DNA of 64,000 bases from Yoonia rosea (GCF_900156505.1 NZ_FTPR01000002.1:372001-436000), one strand, 5' to 3'; positions 28,099 to 37,165 are shown, counted from the first letter of the stretch. Made by a program: numbers and translations. The notes: a model not told the origin generated them from the letters alone.

Positions 28099-28898
28099 TG
28101 TCCGTCATCATCGTCATTCCCGCACGGTACGCGTCTACGCGCTATCCCGGCAAACCGCTTGTGACGCTGAAAGGGGCCAGTGGCGAGGCCAAGAGCCTGA
28201 TCCGCCGGTCATGGGATGCGGCCTGCGGGGTGGCAGGTATCGACAAGGTAGTCGTGGCGACCGATGACGCGCGCATTGCCGAGGCTTGTGCAGCCTTTGG
28301 TGCCGAGGTCGTGATGACGTCGACCACTTGCCAGAACGGAACCGAGCGTTGCGCAGAGACGCTTGTGAACTTGAGTGAAGACTATGACATCGTGGTGAAC
28401 CTGCAGGGTGATGCCCCGCTGACACCGGCATGGTTCATCGAGGATTTGGTGCAAGGCCTGCGCGATAATCCCGCAGCAGATGTTGCGACCCCTGTTTTGC
28501 GCACCGAAGGGCGCGCGTTGAACGGGCTGTTGCAGGACCGCCGGGAAGGGCGTGTGGGCGGGACAACGGCCGTCTTTGGTGCGGACAACAACGCACTCTA
28601 TTTCTCGAAAGAGGTGATTCCCTTCACCGGAAAAACCTACGACGACGCGGATGAAACACCGGTTTTCCACCATGTTGGCGTTTACGCCTATCGTCCGGAT
28701 GCGCTCAAATCCTACCCACAATGGCCCGCCGGGCCCTTGGAGCAATTGGAAGGGTTAGAGCAGTTGCGTTTTCTTGAACGGGGTGTTCCCATGCTTTGTG
28801 TGGAAGTCGCCGCCAAGGGCAGGCAGTTTTGGGAATTGAACAACCCCGAAGATGTTCCGCGTATTGAAGAAATGCTCAAAGAAATGGGGCATGACTAA
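28098..28898 (+). CDS. kdsB: 3-deoxy-manno-octulosonate cytidylyltransferase
   Basis: 266 residues. The N-terminal nucleotide-binding motif IPARYASTRYPGKPLV, then VVATDDARIAEAC and NLQGDAPLTP, identify a CMP-KDO synthetase. It activates KDO for lipid A core or KDO-linked capsule. It overlaps cysQ and lies beside a KpsM-type permease, which suggests a KDO-containing surface polymer. A second KDO gene, kdsD, is 10 kb away with the lpt genes. It is slightly longer than the usual 245-250 residues. Confidence 0.93.
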   Translation: MSVIIVIPARYASTRYPGKPLVTLKGASGEAKSLIRRSWDAACGVAGIDKVVVATDDARIAEACAAFGAEVVMTSTTCQNGTERCAETLVNLSEDYDIVVNLQGDAPLTPAWFIEDLVQGLRDNPAADVATPVLRTEGRALNGLLQDRREGRVGGTTAVFGADNNALYFSKEVIPFTGKTYDDADETPVFHHVGVYAYRPDALKSYPQWPAGPLEQLEGLEQLRFLERGVPMLCVEVAAKGRQFWELNNPEDVPRIEEMLKEMGHD

Positions 28899-29009
28899 GT
28901 TTTTTATGAAGGCAGGCCAGACTGGCCCGCAGAAATTTTACGTTTTCCGTCTTATTATCGTCCATATCGGCGGTTATTGCGGCAGTCTTTAAGTATTGAG
29001 GGTAGAGTC

Positions 29010-29903
29010 ATGGATAGAAAAGTATCAAAAGCCATTTTTCCCGTTGCGGGACTTGGCACGCGGTTTCTACCGGCGACAAAATCCGTACCCAAGGAAATCA
29101 TGACCTTGGTCGACCGCCCGCTGATCCAATATGCGATTGACGAGGCGCGTGCCGCTGGCATCGAAGATTTTATCTTTGTCACCTCACGCGGCAAGTCCGC
29201 ACTTGAAGACTACTTTGATCTTGCGCCTGATCTGGAAGCAGCGCTGGAGGCTTCGGGGAAAACCAAGCTGTTGGAAATCCTGCGCAGCACCAACATGGAA
29301 AGCGGCACGATCGCCTATTTGCGCCAGCACAAGGCGTTGGGCCTTGGGCATGCGGTGTCCTGCGCACGTAAACTGATCGGGGATGAGCCCTTTGCGGTTA
29401 TTCTGCCCGACGATGTGATCGCGGCCGAGAAACCTTGTCTGCAGCAGATGGTCGAGGCCTATCAGGAAACCGGTGGCGCGATGGTGGCTGCGATGGAAGT
29501 CTCGCCAGCGCAAACCGCATCTTACGGTGTGCTTGATATCGCTGCGCAGGACGGGCCGATTGTCAGGGCCAAAGGGATGGTTGAAAAACCCGCCGTGGGC
29601 ACTGCACCATCCAATCTGGCGGTGATCGGCCGCTATATTCTGACGCCACAGGTTCTTGCCAATTTTGACAAGATCGGGCGCGGTGCCGGTGGTGAAATCC
29701 AGCTGACCGACGCAATCGCAGAAGAAATCAGCGCAGGCCGCAATGTGTTCGGCTATCGCTTTGACGGGCAGCGCTATGATTGTGGGTCCAAGGCTGGTTT
29801 CCTGCAGGCGACCGTTGCCTTTGCACTTGCGCGCGAGGAGTTGCGTGATGAGTTCGCGGAATTTCTGGCGCAGATGCACGCAACAAAGCAGGCCGCACAG
29901 TAG
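29010..29903 (+). CDS. galU: UTP-glucose-1-phosphate uridylyltransferase
   Basis: 297 residues from ATG 29010 (MDRKVSKAIFPVAGLGTRFL); the open frame extends 11 codons upstream without good support. The signature AGLGTRFLPATKSVPKEIM, LGLGHAV, FAVILPDDVI and the late GQRYDCGSKAGFLQA are those of GalU. It makes UDP-glucose, precursor for glucans, UDP-glucuronate and, through the latter, UDP-xylose. A 110-base gap with a small GGCCA-GAC-TGGCC hairpin separates it from kdsB, so it may have its own promoter. Confidence 0.95.
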   Translation: MDRKVSKAIFPVAGLGTRFLPATKSVPKEIMTLVDRPLIQYAIDEARAAGIEDFIFVTSRGKSALEDYFDLAPDLEAALEASGKTKLLEILRSTNMESGTIAYLRQHKALGLGHAVSCARKLIGDEPFAVILPDDVIAAEKPCLQQMVEAYQETGGAMVAAMEVSPAQTASYGVLDIAAQDGPIVRAKGMVEKPAVGTAPSNLAVIGRYILTPQVLANFDKIGRGAGGEIQLTDAIAEEISAGRNVFGYRFDGQRYDCGSKAGFLQATVAFALAREELRDEFAEFLAQMHATKQAAQ

Positions 29904-29911
29904 GGCCGCAA

Positions 29912-30922
29912 ATGGACCTTTGGCATGCGTATCGCCTGCGATGGAAGCGGCGGCGGTTACTGTTTCGCATTTGGCGCAAACGCCATGAGATTGCGGCGGC
30001 CGTAAACCGTACAGACCTGATCGGGCCGGAAGCGATCCTTTGCTTTGCGACGGTCCGGAATGAAATCGTCCGCCTGCCATATTTTCTGAAGCATTACCGC
30101 AAACTTGGCGTCGACCACTTTCTGATCGTCGATAATGGCAGCGATGACGGAACGGCCGAGTATCTGGCGCAGCAGCCTGATGTGTCAGTCTGGACAACCA
30201 CGCAGAGCTATCGTCTTGCCCGTTTCGGTATGGATTGGCTGGGGTGGCTGCTATGGCAGTACGGCAATCGCCATTGGTGTCTGACTGTCGATGCGGATGA
30301 ACTCTTGATCTATCCAGATCATGAATCCCGCGATCTGAAAGCACTGACAACATGGCTGGATGGACAGGGCCACGCCTCTTTTGGCGCATTGATGCTGGAC
30401 CTCTACCCCGAAGGACCGCTTGAGGACGCGCCCTATGTGCCTGGCGACGATCCGACCAAGACTTTGGCATGGTTTGACGCCGACAATTATCGCCATCAGG
30501 TGCACCATTATTACGGCAACCTGTGGATACAGGGCGGTGTCCGTGACCGCGTATTCTTTGCAAACGAACCTGCGCGCGCACCAACGTTGAATAAAACGCC
30601 ACTGGTGCGTTGGTCGTGGCGCTATGCCTATGTCAGCTCAACCCATCAGATATTGCCGACCCGCCTGCACGATGTTTTTGATTTTGAAGGCAACAGCAAA
30701 GCGAGCGGCGCCTTGCTCCATACCAAGTTCCTGCCGATGATCGGGGCGAAGTCTGCGGAAGAGCTGGAACGGGGACAGCATTTTCAGAACACAGCACTTT
30801 ATCAGGATTATCATCTGCACCTGACCGAAAATCCTGATTTCTGGTATGAAGGGTCTTGTCGGTATGGCGGTGACGCGCAACTGGTCGCACTCGGGCTGAT
30901 GTCAAAGGGGCGCTGGGTCTGA
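29912..30922 (+). CDS. Family 2 glycosyltransferase, first of two paralogues
   Basis: 336 residues. It begins with a basic stretch (RLRWKRRRLLFRIWRKRHE) and continues with FATVRNEIVRLPYFLKHYRK, VDNGSDDGTAEYL and LTVDADELLIYPDHES, where DAD is the metal/nucleotide-binding DxD. These are the marks of the Glyco_tranf_2_4 group of GT2 enzymes. No membrane segment is seen. It is nearly the same length as, and clearly related to, the next gene, so the pair arose by duplication. Acceptor and sugar are unknown. Confidence 0.85.
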   Translation: MDLWHAYRLRWKRRRLLFRIWRKRHEIAAAVNRTDLIGPEAILCFATVRNEIVRLPYFLKHYRKLGVDHFLIVDNGSDDGTAEYLAQQPDVSVWTTTQSYRLARFGMDWLGWLLWQYGNRHWCLTVDADELLIYPDHESRDLKALTTWLDGQGHASFGALMLDLYPEGPLEDAPYVPGDDPTKTLAWFDADNYRHQVHHYYGNLWIQGGVRDRVFFANEPARAPTLNKTPLVRWSWRYAYVSSTHQILPTRLHDVFDFEGNSKASGALLHTKFLPMIGAKSAEELERGQHFQNTALYQDYHLHLTENPDFWYEGSCRYGGDAQLVALGLMSKGRWV

Positions 30923-30961
30923 TATGCAGGCGGGAACAAACCGGAATAGGGCGCAGTCGTT

Positions 30962-31972
30962 TTGAGCATTTTGACGTCATATCGTTTGCGGTGGAAGCGG
31001 AAACGCCTGCGCATGCGTGCGTTGCGCAAGGGGCGGGAACTTGTCGCGGTGACGGACCGCACGAAGGAAATAGCCCCCGATGATGTCTTGCTTTTCTGCA
31101 CCTTCCGGAACGAAGACATCCGGCTGCCATTCTTCTTTGAATATTACCGCAAGCTCGGGATTGCTCATTTCCTGATGATCGACAACGGCAGCGAGGACGC
31201 AGGAAGCGATTTCGCCCGTGAACAGCCTGATGTGTCTTTGTGGCGCACCGATGCCCCTTACGGCGAAGCGCGCTACGGCGTTGACTGGCTAACCTATCTG
31301 CAAGGCAAATACGCGCATGGGCATTGGGCGCTGACGGTCGATGTGGATGAATTCTTTGTCTATCCGTTCTGCGACACACGGCCTATTCGCGCCTTGGCCG
31401 ACTGGCTGGACGCATCTGATGTGCGGTCTTTTGGGGCGATGTTACTGGATATGTATCCCAAAGGACCCGTGGGGCAGACGACGTATCGGCGCGGGGATAA
31501 TCCGTTTCAAACCGCCAACTGGTTTGATCCGGGCAATTATTTTATGACCAAGAACAAGCTGCTGCGAAACCTTTGGATTCAGGGCGGTCCGCGTGCACGC
31601 AGTTTCTTTGCCAGCAAGCCCAGGCAGGCGCCCGCGCTGAATAAAATACCATTTGTGAAATGGCGCAGGCCCTATGCCTATGTCAGCTCGACCCATATGA
31701 TGCTGCCGCGCGGATTGAACCTTGTTTACGATCAGCAGGGTGGGGAAAAAACCTCCGGTATCTTGCTGCACGCAAAATTCCTGAACACCTTTGGCGATCG
31801 TGCCGTCGAAGAGGCCGCGCGCGCCGAGCACTATAAGGGCGGACGCGAGTATAAAACTTATGCAGAACGGCATGGTGCCGACCCGGATTTGTGGTGCCAA
31901 TGGAGCGAGCAATATATCAACTGGCGACAACTTGAGGTGCTGGGCCTGATGTCCAAGGGGAACTGGGCATGA
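30962..31972 (+). CDS. Family 2 glycosyltransferase, second of two paralogues
   Basis: 336 residues, opening with TTG at 30962 (LSILTSYRLRWKRKRLRM, with TTG read as Met) and no in-frame ATG nearby; AGGG is about nine bases upstream. It shares with its neighbour CTFRNEDIRLPFFFEYYRK, IDNGSEDAG, LTVDVDEFFVYP (DxD as DVD), YAYVSSTH and the final LGLMSKGNW. The two proteins differ enough to suggest different sugars or acceptors. Its stop overlaps the next start (ATGA). Confidence 0.85.
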   Translation: MSILTSYRLRWKRKRLRMRALRKGRELVAVTDRTKEIAPDDVLLFCTFRNEDIRLPFFFEYYRKLGIAHFLMIDNGSEDAGSDFAREQPDVSLWRTDAPYGEARYGVDWLTYLQGKYAHGHWALTVDVDEFFVYPFCDTRPIRALADWLDASDVRSFGAMLLDMYPKGPVGQTTYRRGDNPFQTANWFDPGNYFMTKNKLLRNLWIQGGPRARSFFASKPRQAPALNKIPFVKWRRPYAYVSSTHMMLPRGLNLVYDQQGGEKTSGILLHAKFLNTFGDRAVEEAARAEHYKGGREYKTYAERHGADPDLWCQWSEQYINWRQLEVLGLMSKGNWA

Positions 31973-33672
31973 GCTTGGGTGTCATCATGCTTGTCCATAC
32001 GGCCTTTGACCGTGCCGAACAGATGGTGCGCCATTGGGCCGGTGCGGGTTGTCCCGTTGTTGTTCATGTCGACAGCAATGTGCCATCACAGACCTATGAC
32101 CGCTTTGTCGGGTCTTTGGCGGACCTGCCTGATGTTCGGTTTTGCGCACGGCACCGCTGCGAATGGGGTACGTGGGGGTTGGTGGCCGCATCCCAAGAAG
32201 CCGCAACGCTCTTGCTCGAAGAATTTCCCGAACTGCGGCATGTGTTTCTGGCCTCAGGTGCCTGCCTCCCGTTGCGCCCGATTGCAGAACTGCAGCACTA
32301 CCTGAATACGCACCCCGACACTGACTTTATCGAAAGCGCGACAACGGCTGATGTGCCCTGGACGGTTGGCGGGCTTGACCGCGAACGCTTTACCCTGCGG
32401 TTCCCGTTTGCATGGAAAAAGCGCCGGAAGCTCTTTGATGCTTTTGTGAAGGTACAGCAGGCAGTCGGGTATAAACGCCGCATTCCAGAGGGTGTCGTAC
32501 CCCATATGGGTTCACAGTGGTGGTGCCTGACACGGCAGACGCTTGACGCGATCTTGCGCGACCCAAACCGTGCGACCTACGATGCCTACTTCCGTAAGGT
32601 CTGGATTCCTGATGAAAGCTACTACCAGACACTTGCGCGGCTCCATGCCCGCAAGATCGAAAGCCGGTCGCTGACCTTGGCAAAGTTTGATTTTCAGGGC
32701 AAACCGCACATCTTTTTTGATGATCACGTTGAACTCTTGCAGCGCTCCAAATGCTTTGTGGCGCGGAAAATCTGGCGCGACGCCGATCTTTTGTTCACTA
32801 CGTTTCCTGCATCGGAAGATCCCCTGCGCCAAGCAGAAGAGCCCAATTCAGGAACAGTGGACCGCGTCTTTGCACAGGCCGTTGACCGGCGTACCTTGGG
32901 GCGGCAGGGCCTTTTTATGCAAAGCCGTTTCCCGAGCATCGACCGCCAAACCAGCATTGCAGCGGCCCCTTATGCAGTTTTGCAGGGCTTTGATGATATC
33001 TTCCCCGATTTCCAGTCATGGCTGACACAGCAAACGGGTGCTGTGGTGCACGGGCATCTCTATGCAAAAGACCGTGCGCATTTTGCGGATGAGGCCGAGG
33101 TTTACCGCGGCTGCATATCGGATAATGCGCGGCTGCGCGACTACAACGGTAAAATGTTCCTCAGCAATCTGATCTGGAATGGCCGTGACCGACACCACTG
33201 TTTTCAGTTCGGCCCTGCCGATACCCAAGACATTAGATGGACCTTGGCGAAAGACACACAGGCCAGCATCTGGGTGGTGTCAGGGGCCTGGTCGATCCCG
33301 CTTTTCTGCTCTGGCCGCTCGGCGAGCGAGGTGCGGGCAGAGGCGGCGCGCCTGCAACGCATCGAGGACAAATTTCTCAAGGTGCTGCGATCCCCTGTCG
33401 CGCGGGCGCGGATCAAGATTATGACGCTGGCCCAGTTTATCGAAGCGCCAATGGTGGTGCTGCAAACGATTATTGACGAAATCGCGGGGCACCGTGGCCT
33501 TGCCATTAAAGAGGCCCCCAGAATGCGCGATTTAGCGGGTCTGCCGGATTATCTCCAAGAGCTGAAGAATCAGGGCATGCACCCGTTCCTGACGGGTGAT
33601 ATTACTGTCGGCATCGCGCCTGCCGCCAAACCGGTGGTGCGGCGCAAACCCTATGTGATCAGCGGAAAATGA
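31969..33672 (+). CDS. Family 14 (core-2/I-branching type) glycosyltransferase with extra C-terminal domain
   Basis: 567 residues. Residues 1 to about 290 form a Branch-type GT14 domain: VIMLVHTAFDRAEQMVRHW, VVHVDSN, HRCEWGTWGLVAASQEA, VFLASGACLPLRP, GSQWWCLTRQT and the catalytic-acid region WIPDESYYQTL. The remaining 270 residues form a second domain of unknown role that in roseobacters accompanies this transferase (DUF5927-like, from memory). Bacterial members probably add branching sugars to surface glycans. It overlaps genes on both sides by four bases. Confidence 0.82.
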   Translation: MSLGVIMLVHTAFDRAEQMVRHWAGAGCPVVVHVDSNVPSQTYDRFVGSLADLPDVRFCARHRCEWGTWGLVAASQEAATLLLEEFPELRHVFLASGACLPLRPIAELQHYLNTHPDTDFIESATTADVPWTVGGLDRERFTLRFPFAWKKRRKLFDAFVKVQQAVGYKRRIPEGVVPHMGSQWWCLTRQTLDAILRDPNRATYDAYFRKVWIPDESYYQTLARLHARKIESRSLTLAKFDFQGKPHIFFDDHVELLQRSKCFVARKIWRDADLLFTTFPASEDPLRQAEEPNSGTVDRVFAQAVDRRTLGRQGLFMQSRFPSIDRQTSIAAAPYAVLQGFDDIFPDFQSWLTQQTGAVVHGHLYAKDRAHFADEAEVYRGCISDNARLRDYNGKMFLSNLIWNGRDRHHCFQFGPADTQDIRWTLAKDTQASIWVVSGAWSIPLFCSGRSASEVRAEAARLQRIEDKFLKVLRSPVARARIKIMTLAQFIEAPMVVLQTIIDEIAGHRGLAIKEAPRMRDLAGLPDYLQELKNQGMHPFLTGDITVGIAPAAKPVVRRKPYVISGK

Positions 33673-35102
33673 GCAGGTTTGATTATTTCATTTTGCTGGC
33701 GGAAATGCGGACGGGGTCCAATCTTCTGGAAGCCAACATCAATATGCTTGACGGCGTCACCTGTCACGGTGAGGCGTTTAACCCGTCTTTTGTAGGCTAC
33801 CCCAAGATTGACGCTCTGCTTGGCATCGACAGGGATGCCCGCGAAAAAGATCCCTTTGCCTTGCTCGGGAAGATCAGGGAAAGCGACACTTTGGCGGGCT
33901 TTCGCTTTTTTCACGACCATGATCCGCGCATTCTGAATACCTGTATTGAGGATCAGCGCTGTGCGAAAATCATCCTGACACGCAATCCGCTGGATAGCTT
34001 TGTCAGCTGGAAAATCGCGCAGGCTACGGGGCAGTGGAAACTGACAAATGCCACGCATTCGAAATCAACGTCCATCACATTCGATCCGGCTGCGTTTGAG
34101 GCACATCTTGAAGCAATTCAGAGCTTTCAAGTGCGGATCCAAAGGGCGCTGCAAACCAGTGGTCAAGCCGCGTTTTACATCAATTATAACGACCTGCGCG
34201 ATCTGGACGTACTGAACGGGTTGGCGCAATTTCTTGGCTGCGATGCGCGGTTGTCGAATGTGAACAAAAAGCTCAAAAAGCAAAACCCTGAGCCTCTTGA
34301 GGAACGGGTAAGTAACTATGATGAGATGACATCTGCTTTGGCGCGCCTCGATCGCTTTGATCTGGGGCGGACCCCGCATTTTGAACCGAGCCGTGGCCCT
34401 GCCATCCCGTCTTATGTGGCTGCACCGCAATCGGGTGTTTTATATATGCCGTTGCGGTCTGGTCCGGACAAAGCTGTGCGGCAATGGCTGGCCGATCTGG
34501 ACAATGCGCAGCCTAAGGCGTTGATCCGGAAGTTCACGCAAAAGTCGCTGCGGATGTGGCAGGAAACCCATGAAACACACCGCAGCTTTGCGGTGTTGCG
34601 GCATCCGCTTGCGCGTGCACATGCCGCGTTTTGTGACCGGATCCTGCTTGATGGTTCGCAGTCTCTGCCGGAAATTCGCGCGAACCTGATCAGGGTGCAT
34701 AAGCTTGCGCTGCCCCAGACGGCGCCAGACCTTGCTGATACCAGTGCCTATTCGGACGCGGATCACCGGCGTGCCTTTGCAGGTTTTCTGGATTTCCTCA
34801 AAACAAACCTCGCCGGACAGACGAGCATTCGCGTTGATCCTTCATGGGCCAGCCAACTAACGCTTTTGCAAGGCATGGCGCAATTCGCCTTGCCAGATCA
34901 CATCCTGCGCGAGGAAACTTTGGCCAAAGACCTTGGCTTTGTGGCGCGGCAGGTCGGTTTGGCGCAATCACCGAAGCTGGGGGACACGGCGCATCGGTGG
35001 GAAGGGCGACTCGCGGCGATCTATGATCCCGTGCTCGAAGCCGCAGCGCGCGACGCATATGCGCGCGACTATGCGGCTTTCGGGTTCGAAAACTGGCGCT
35101 AG
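33669..35102 (+). CDS. Sulfotransferase with two sulfotransferase-like halves (NodH/Stf0-like)
   Basis: 477 residues, about twice the normal size. The first half opens with the 5'-phosphosulfate loop FILLAEMRTGSNLLEANINM, and has KIILTRNPLDSFVSWKIAQA as the 3'-phosphate region, close to NodH/Stf0 enzymes. The second half begins near residue 256 with LYMPLRSGPDKAVRQWL and has FAVLRHPLARAHAAFCDRI, again the shape of a PAPS-binding pair. So this looks like a fused double sulfotransferase, perhaps with one half inactive. It would sulfate a surface glycan in the cytosol. Last gene of the coupled set; its stop overlaps that of ptsN on the other strand. Confidence 0.8.
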   Translation: MSRFDYFILLAEMRTGSNLLEANINMLDGVTCHGEAFNPSFVGYPKIDALLGIDRDAREKDPFALLGKIRESDTLAGFRFFHDHDPRILNTCIEDQRCAKIILTRNPLDSFVSWKIAQATGQWKLTNATHSKSTSITFDPAAFEAHLEAIQSFQVRIQRALQTSGQAAFYINYNDLRDLDVLNGLAQFLGCDARLSNVNKKLKKQNPEPLEERVSNYDEMTSALARLDRFDLGRTPHFEPSRGPAIPSYVAAPQSGVLYMPLRSGPDKAVRQWLADLDNAQPKALIRKFTQKSLRMWQETHETHRSFAVLRHPLARAHAAFCDRILLDGSQSLPEIRANLIRVHKLALPQTAPDLADTSAYSDADHRRAFAGFLDFLKTNLAGQTSIRVDPSWASQLTLLQGMAQFALPDHILREETLAKDLGFVARQVGLAQSPKLGDTAHRWEGRLAAIYDPVLEAAARDAYARDYAAFGFENWR

Positions 35103-35563
35103 GCTGCCTGCGTCGATTCCACGGCAGTCAGGATTGTGTGCAGGGTATTGGCGTCTTGATTGGCGCGCAATTTCGCGCAAATCGACGTGTTGCGCAGTGT
35201 GCGTGACACCAATGCCAGCGCCTTGAGGTGTTCGACGCCTGCATCTTCGGGAGCGATCAACGCAAAAACAAGATCAACAGGCTGACGGTCAACCGCATCA
35301 AAATCCAATGGTTTTTCAAGACGCAGGAACAAGCCGAATACACCCTTGGCTTCGGCCATGCGCGCATGAGGCAGCGCGATGCCTTGGCCCACACCTGTTG
35401 GCCCAAGGTTTTCGCGATCCATCAAAGCTTCGATGATGCTGGACGCGCTGATACCATAGCTGGCCTCGGCAAGTTCGCCCAGATCATGGAAGAGACGCTT
35501 CTTGCTAGTGCAAGATGAAATAGACTTTACAGCACTCGCCTTCAGAATATCGCCAAGTTGCAT
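35099..35563 (-). CDS. ptsN: PTS IIA-like nitrogen-regulatory protein PtsN
   Basis: 154 residues. The EIIA-Ntr fold is marked by GPTGVGQGIALPHAR with the phosphorylated H66, and by PVDLVFALIAPEDAG. PtsN receives phosphate from PtsO/PtsP and affects potassium, nitrogen and envelope regulation. It follows hpf on the same strand after 29 bases, the usual order in Proteobacteria. The gene ends convergently with the sulfotransferase gene, sharing bases of the two stops. Confidence 0.93.
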   Translation of the reverse strand: MQLGDILKASAVKSISSCTSKKRLFHDLGELAEASYGISASSIIEALMDRENLGPTGVGQGIALPHARMAEAKGVFGLFLRLEKPLDFDAVDRQPVDLVFALIAPEDAGVEHLKALALVSRTLRNTSICAKLRANQDANTLHTILTAVESTQAA

Positions 35564-35592
35564 TGATTGCGTCTCTCAATTGATATGTTGGT

Positions 35593-36168
35593 TTAACCCG
35601 AATTTCGCGGGTCGATCCATCCGATGTTTCCGTCGTCCCGCCGATAAACGACGTTCACTCCGTTATGTTTCTCGTTCCGGAACACCAGTACCGGAGCACT
35701 GGCTATTTCCATCTGCATGACTGCCTCACCGACAGACAATGAAGGGATTTTCGTCTCCATCTCGGCAACGATCATTGCATTGAACGAGTCTTGTCCATCC
35801 TCATCAGACTCTTCTCTTGATTCGAGGATATATGATCCGGCGTCCGAAAGTTCAACAGGCTGTGATCGTTCCTTGTGGTGATCCTTCAGGCGGCGTTTAT
35901 AGCGCCGCAGTTGTTTGTCCATTTTCTCGGCGCTTGCGTCAAAAGCGGCGTAAATCTCGTTTGCTTTACCTGTCGCCTGCGCGTTGAGACCGGTTGAAAG
36001 ATGCACCACGGATTCACAGACATATTCGTGGCCTGATTTCGAAAACACGACATAGGCCTCAGTCGGGCGTCCGGCATACTTACTCAGAATTTCTGCCAAC
36101 TCGGTCTGCACATGAGTTTGTAAGGCTGCACCAATGTCGATTTGTTTTCCACTGATTTGGTAACGCAT
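35593..36168 (-). CDS. hpf: Ribosome hibernation promoting factor, long form
   Basis: 191 residues, the long form that alone pairs ribosomes into 100S dimers. The N-terminal S30AE domain (1-100, with YQISGKQIDIGAALQTHV and KANEIYAAFDASAEKMDKQL) is joined by a charged linker to the C-terminal dimerisation domain (PSLSVGEAVMQMEIASAPVL, WIDPRNS). RBS AAGGAG precedes ATG 36168. Two short palindromes lie upstream (36210-36221 and 36254-36270). Confidence 0.95.
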   Translation of the reverse strand: MRYQISGKQIDIGAALQTHVQTELAEILSKYAGRPTEAYVVFSKSGHEYVCESVVHLSTGLNAQATGKANEIYAAFDASAEKMDKQLRRYKRRLKDHHKERSQPVELSDAGSYILESREESDEDGQDSFNAMIVAEMETKIPSLSVGEAVMQMEIASAPVLVFRNEKHNGVNVVYRRDDGNIGWIDPRNSG

Positions 36169-36253
36169 CGTATCTCCTTTATTGGATCATAACAGAACGA
36201 GGATCTTCACCGATTTATCGGCAAAGCAAAGCAATGTTATATGAGTGGATCAC

Positions 36254-36270
36254 GATAACACCCCGTTATC
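36254..36270. promoter_or_regulatory. Palindrome upstream of hpf
   Basis: GATAAC (36254-36259) and GTTATC (36265-36270) around five bases make a perfect 6-bp inverted repeat, a possible operator. A smaller palindrome CCGATTTATCGG at 36210-36221 lies closer to the start. The whole 36169-36403 gap holds no gene; rpoN, often found between lptB and hpf, is absent. Confidence 0.35.
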
Positions 36271-36403
36271 ATTAAACTTATCCACAGTATTCGGCGGTCG
36301 GCCGACATACATGCGGGGAAAGAAAACGGGTTTGTCATCCCCTCTATTTGGCGATGAATCGTGGCCAGTTGTCAATGATGCAAAGATTAACGGCGCAAAA
36401 GAA

Positions 36404-37165
36404 TCAGTTTACGCGGAAGTTGTTCCCCAGATAGACGCGGCGGACGTTTTCGTCCTTGATCACCTCTTGGGTCGTGCCGCTCATCAGGACTTTGCCATCG
36501 TGCAGGATATAAGCGCGATCGACGATCTGAAGCGTTTCCTGCACGTTGTGGTCCGTAATCAAAACACCGATACCGCGGTTCTTGAGGTCTGCCACCAGAT
36601 GCCGGATTTCGGCGACTGCAATCGGGTCAACGCCTGCAAAAGGTTCATCCAGCAGAACGTATTTGGGCCCGGCGGCAAGGCAGCGCGCGATCTCGACCCG
36701 CCGGCGTTCGCCGCCCGAAAGTGCCATCGCCGAGGCGCGGCGCAGGTGTTCGATCGAGAATTCGGACAAGAGTTCTTCCAGCCGCTCTCTGCGGCGGTGT
36801 TTGTCGGGAACCGCGATTTCAAGGATCGACATGATGTTATCCTCGACCGACATGCCGCGAAAGATCGACATTTCCTGCGGCAGATACCCGATCCCAAGCT
36901 GGGCGCGGCGGTACATCGGCAAGGTCGTCACATCACGGCCATCAATGATCACGCGGCCGCCCTCGGGGGTAACCAACCCTGCAATTGAATAAAAGCAGGT
37001 CGTCTTGCCTGAACCATTCGGCCCAAGCAACGCCACCACTTCACCCCGCCCAAGATCAATACTGACATCGCGTATCACAGGGCGCTTGCGATAGCTTTTG
37101 CGCAGATTGACGATATGCAGCCCGACGTCGCCTTCCTTGATGCTGAGTTGCGGCGCATCAGGCAT
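36404..37165 (-). CDS. lptB: LPS export ABC transporter ATP-binding protein LptB
   Basis: 253 residues. Walker A LLGPNGSGKTTCFYSI, signature LSGGERRRVEIARCLA, Walker B YVLLDEPFAGVDPIAV and the switch His in ITDHNV are all present. LptB powers extraction of LPS from the inner membrane with LptFG (not in the window). Its ATG overlaps the stop of lptA (TGATG). It ends a coupled minus-strand set rnd, kdsD, lptC, lptA, lptB. Confidence 0.96.
   Translation of the reverse strand: MPDAPQLSIKEGDVGLHIVNLRKSYRKRPVIRDVSIDLGRGEVVALLGPNGSGKTTCFYSIAGLVTPEGGRVIIDGRDVTTLPMYRRAQLGIGYLPQEMSIFRGMSVEDNIMSILEIAVPDKHRRRERLEELLSEFSIEHLRRASAMALSGGERRRVEIARCLAAGPKYVLLDEPFAGVDPIAVAEIRHLVADLKNRGIGVLITDHNVQETLQIVDRAYILHDGKVLMSGTTQEVIKDENVRRVYLGNNFRVN

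Noticed and set aside
29184..30602. 472-codon open frame antisense to galU and the first GT2 gene
   Set aside because: It crosses two well-supported plus-strand genes and shows no domain.
36245..36988. 247-codon plus-strand frame opposite lptB
   Set aside because: lptB has all ABC motifs; the plus frame does not, and it merely extends into the hpf-lptB gap.
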